This document shows, in pieces, positions 61,282 to 64,000 of a stretch of DNA of 64,000 nucleotides (within the stretch, counting starts at the first letter, position 1; every line of letters begins with the position of its first letter). The stretch covers positions 2,604,001 through 2,668,000 of the forward strand of contig NZ_CP068082.1 of assembly GCF_016724845.1 (NCBI RefSeq), given 5' to 3'. The stretch comes from Sphingobacterium spiritivorum. GTDB lineage: Bacteria > Bacteroidota > Bacteroidia > Sphingobacteriales > Sphingobacteriaceae. The notes under the pieces were generated by a model. The model was not told where the DNA came from. It made no database searches and saw only the letters and a list, made by a program, of their open reading frames with translations. Position numbers and translations under genes: made by a program.

Positions 61282-63612
61282 ATGAGAAAAAAAATCCTTA
61301 TTCTGGCCTCTACATTTCTGACCGGTCTTACAACTGTTGTAGCACAATCGGGTTCCTTGCGACTATGGTATGATAAGCCAGCAAAGAGATGGGAAGAAAC
61401 TTTGCCATTAGGAAACGGATTGATTGGTATGATGCCAGATGGCGGAGTGCAAAAGGAAAAGATTGTACTCAATGAGATATCCATGTGGTCCGGGAGTGAA
61501 GAAGATCCCAACAATTACGCAGCATACAAAAGTGTGGGCGAAATTCAGAAATTGTTGGTCGAGGGCAAAAATGATGAGGCTGAACAGCTCGTCAATAAGA
61601 ATTTTGTAACCAGTGGCAAAGGAAGCGGACACGGGAATGGGGCAAATGTGCCGTTTGGATGTTATCAGAATCTTGGGTTTTTAAATCTGCAATTTAAGGA
61701 GGCTGCCCAATCCACAGATTATGAAAGATCTCTGGATCTTAAAGATGCTGTAGCCCGTACTAATTTTACGATCAACGGCGTAAAATATACCCGTGAATAT
61801 TTTACATCTTTCGATCAGAATGTAGGTGTAGTACGCCTCAAGTCAAGTAAAAAGGGAGCATTAAATTTTTCTGCATCATTAAGCAGAGAGGAGGGTGTAC
61901 AGTATAGCTCAAAAGGTAATGAATTCTCCATGTCAGGAATATTGCCGGATGGAAAAGGGGGGGATGGAATTTCTTTTTCATCTAAAATCAAGGTATTCCA
62001 CAGAGGAGGAAAAGTTGTGGCTTCCGATACCGCACTTACCGTATCTAAAGCTTCAGAAGTGTTGATATTCTTTGCGGCGGCAACAAGTTATTTTCATGCT
62101 GACCCTCTACAATACGTAGATGAGCAACTGAAGCAGGCGAATGATACTCCTTACCCGCAGCTCTTCAAGCAACATCTTTCCCGTTATGAATCGGTTTTTA
62201 ACCGGGTAGATTTACAACTGGAGGATGATGCCGATAAGTCAGGCATAACCACAGATAAACGTCTGAGAGCTTTTTATGATAATCCTGCACAGGATAACGG
62301 ACTGGCAGCCCTGTATTACCAGTTTGGAAGATATCTTAATATTTCAAGTACTGCACCGGATGTAAAAGGAGCACTTCCTCCCAATTTGCAGGGATTGTGG
62401 GCACATCAGATACAGACCCCATGGAATGGAGATTATCACCTCAACATTAATGCACAGATGAATCACTGGGGGGTGGAAGTCAATAATCTTTCAGAGTATC
62501 ATATTCCCTTTATAGAACTGATCAAAAAAATCGCAAAAACAGGAGAGAAAACAGCCAGGGCCTATTATAATGCGCCGGGCTGGGTAGTGTATATGATGAC
62601 AAATGTATGGGGATATTCTGCTCCCGGAGAACAAGCTTCCTGGGGAGCAAGTACAGCCTCCGGCTGGTTATGCAATCACTTGTGGGAGCATTATCAGTTT
62701 ACCAAAGACAGTGTATATCTCAAAGAGGTATATCCTGTTATGCAGGGAGCGGCCCGTTTTTATGCACATACCATGGTGACAGATCCCAAAACCGGATGGC
62801 TCGTAACCTCACCTTCCGTATCTCCTGAAAATGCTTTCCGGATGAAGAATGGAAAAACTGCTGCAGTAGTGATGGGGCCGGCTATAGACAATCAGATAGT
62901 CAGAGAACTATACAGGAATCTGATAGATGCAGATAGTATTTTAGGTCAGCATAATGCTTTCACAGATACGCTGCGGATACAGATTCAGCAACTTGCACCG
63001 CCCGTATTGATTAGTAAGAGTGGCAGAGTACAGGAATGGCTGGAAGATTATGAAGAAGTAGAGCCGCAACATAGACATGTTTCGCATTTATATGGGTTGT
63101 ATCCGGCCAATTTTATATCACCGCAGATCACTCCTCAATATGTGGATGCAGCTAAAAAGACACTTACTGTAAGAGGAGACGAGGGGACAGGATGGTCGAG
63201 AGCATGGAAGATTTTGTTCTGGGCAAGATTGCAGGACGGAAACCATTCCCTGGAGATCCTCAGACAATTGTTGAAACCAGCTTATCGTGATGACACGGAT
63301 TACCGTGCAGGTGGCGGAACCTATCCCAACCTTTTTTGCGCACATCCGCCTTTTCAGATCGATGGTAATTTCGGAGGATCGGCAGGAATTGCAGAAATGT
63401 TGATCCAGAGCCATTCCGGATTTATTCATTTATTGCCGGCTTTGCCTTCCGCATGGAAAAGCGGACAGGTGAAAGGTCTCAAAGCAAGAGGCGGTCATAC
63501 TATAGATATGATCTGGAAAGACGGACGCGTCCTGGAATATAAAATCACGGGAGGAACAGGATATGCACTTGTATTGGTCAATGATGTGGTCGTGCAGCAC
63601 AAACTGGATTAA
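61282..63612 (+). CDS. GH95 family glycoside hydrolase (alpha-L-fucosidase type)
   Basis: 776 residues from the ATG at 61282. Another ATG lies two codons earlier, and a start at 61216 falls inside the intergenic hairpin and is unlikely. Signal peptide about 1-22 ([19 protein letters not shown]). The N-terminal beta domain (about 28-265, [20 protein letters not shown] and [17 protein letters not shown]) precedes the alpha/alpha6 barrel (about 280-690). The catalytic region [18 protein letters not shown] holds the paired Asn of GH95, and [20 protein letters not shown] holds the conserved Asp. Known activities are 1,2-alpha-L-fucosidase and, in some members, alpha-L-galactosidase. Which one applies here is unclear. 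Confidence 0.92.
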   Translation: MRKKILILASTFLTGLTTVVAQSGSLRLWYDKPAKRWEETLPLGNGLIGMMPDGGVQKEKIVLNEISMWSGSEEDPNNYAAYKSVGEIQKLLVEGKNDEAEQLVNKNFVTSGKGSGHGNGANVPFGCYQNLGFLNLQFKEAAQSTDYERSLDLKDAVARTNFTINGVKYTREYFTSFDQNVGVVRLKSSKKGALNFSASLSREEGVQYSSKGNEFSMSGILPDGKGGDGISFSSKIKVFHRGGKVVASDTALTVSKASEVLIFFAAATSYFHADPLQYVDEQLKQANDTPYPQLFKQHLSRYESVFNRVDLQLEDDADKSGITTDKRLRAFYDNPAQDNGLAALYYQFGRYLNISSTAPDVKGALPPNLQGLWAHQIQTPWNGDYHLNINAQMNHWGVEVNNLSEYHIPFIELIKKIAKTGEKTARAYYNAPGWVVYMMTNVWGYSAPGEQASWGASTASGWLCNHLWEHYQFTKDSVYLKEVYPVMQGAARFYAHTMVTDPKTGWLVTSPSVSPENAFRMKNGKTAAVVMGPAIDNQIVRELYRNLIDADSILGQHNAFTDTLRIQIQQLAPPVLISKSGRVQEWLEDYEEVEPQHRHVSHLYGLYPANFISPQITPQYVDAAKKTLTVRGDEGTGWSRAWKILFWARLQDGNHSLEILRQLLKPAYRDDTDYRAGGGTYPNLFCAHPPFQIDGNFGGSAGIAEMLIQSHSGFIHLLPALPSAWKSGQVKGLKARGGHTIDMIWKDGRVLEYKITGGTGYALVLVNDVVVQHKLD

Positions 63613-63695
63613 TAAAAGGACGAGGGCCGATTTGCGTTTTGCCGGTATTGCTGTCGGTAAAAAGCAAAGAGTATGACGGACTGCTGAATTCCTGT

Positions 63696-63703
63696 TAATT
63701 TTG
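63696..63703 (+). promoter_or_regulatory. -7 promoter box for the DUF4369 lipoprotein gene
   Basis: TAATTTTG (consensus TAnnTTTG), 62 bases before the ATG at 63766. Confidence 0.5.
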
Positions 63704-63765
63704 TATATTTAGTAACACTACAGGCTTAATTGCTGACTTGCAATAGCATAAATTTATAACCAAAT

Positions 63766-64000
63766 ATGAAAAAATATCTTTTCTGTATTCTTCTTATAAC
63801 GGGATTGTTATCCTGTACGTCCAAACCTAAAGATAAGCCTAAAACGGGGGGTGTTATCAAATATAAAATCACAGGAAAGGTCGATTTTAATGAAGGACAG
63901 CAGGTATATCTGCAGAATCATGAAAATCAGTTGCAACAATTTCAGAAGACAACTATTCAAAACGGAATATTTGAGCTGGAGGGAGAATTGGCCAGTGATG
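63766..64000 (+). CDS. DUF4369 lipoprotein, N-terminal part (partial; probably a thioredoxin-like oxidoreductase)
   Basis: 78 residues up to the end of the window. Lipoprotein signal LLITGLLSC, with the lipid Cys at residue 17, followed by SKPKDKPK. The segment YKITGKVDFNEGQQVYLQN and TTIQNGIFELEGEL is the DUF4369 beta-domain that commonly stands ahead of an AhpC/TSA or thioredoxin domain in Bacteroidota. The catalytic domain would lie outside this window, so the oxidoreductase function is an inference. Confidence 0.75.
   Translation, partial: MKKYLFCILLITGLLSCTSKPKDKPKTGGVIKYKITGKVDFNEGQQVYLQNHENQLQQFQKTTIQNGIFELEGELASD

Noticed and set aside
1..64000. CRISPR arrays, tRNA or rRNA genes, integrases, transposases, phage genes and classical defence systems (restriction-modification, toxin-antitoxin).
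   Set aside because: No regularly spaced repeats, no tRNA-like T-loop sequence in the gaps, and no recognisable protein signatures were seen. Gene order and base composition are uniform, with no island-like boundary.

Overview
The window looks like a chromosomal segment from a Bacteroidota species of the Sphingobacteriaceae, most likely Sphingobacterium or a close relative. The grounds are SusC/SusD proteins, a type IX secretion sorting domain with a PorP/SprF partner, FecR-type anti-sigma genes, and many promoters of the Bacteroidota form TTTG-N19/20-TAnnTTTG. Base composition is about 40% GC and coding density is high. No tRNA, rRNA, CRISPR array, transposase, integrase or phage gene was seen. 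No stretch longer than 300 bases lacks a gene.

Layout. 1-4335: end of an outer-membrane beta-barrel gene, a secreted DUF3472 protein, a 2-oxoglutarate/Fe(II) oxygenase, and an ECF sigma factor with a membrane partner. 4503-10717: a fatty-acid beta-oxidation operon (MarR regulator, then fadN, fadA, fadE) in the Bacillus fadNAE arrangement. 10739-16761: a giant type IX-secreted pectate-lyase-like protein with its SprF partner. 17024-25280: a polysaccharide-utilisation locus with ECF sigma factor, FecR anti-sigma, a SusC carrying an STN signalling domain and broken by a frameshift, SusD and a GH88 unsaturated glucuronyl hydrolase. 25396-31308: a YeiH-type exporter, a second sigma/anti-sigma pair, a nitroreductase, peptidase T and small proteins. 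31484-33982: three secreted phosphodiester-cleaving enzymes in one operon.

34044-40069: HD hydrolase, THUMP methyltransferase, DUF3127 protein, acyltransferase, lipoprotein and fumarase. 40204-46413: a C-terminal processing protease converges on a mutL, rhomboid, rhomboid-like, EEP-phosphatase operon. 46656-51248: uvrA, a DUF2157-like membrane protein and a lipoprotein, followed by an imperfect-palindrome element. 51529-59159: OsmC, SGNH hydrolase plus FadL, thiol peroxidase, MetZ, a siderophore-interacting protein and catalase. 59304-64000: a fucosidase pair (GH29, GH95) and the start of a DUF4369 lipoprotein.

How the genes may work together. The strongest regulatory signal is a near-palindrome over the marR-fadNAE promoter whose 14-base core recurs with one mismatch in the fadL promoter 50 kb away. 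This suggests that one MarR regulator controls both fatty-acid import and degradation. The carbohydrate genes (PL1-type lyase, GH88, GH29, GH95) point to uptake of uronic-acid- and fucose-containing glycans. The oxidative-stress genes (tpx, katA, OsmC) and the siderophore-interacting gene lie close together, and two of them have palindromes at their promoters.
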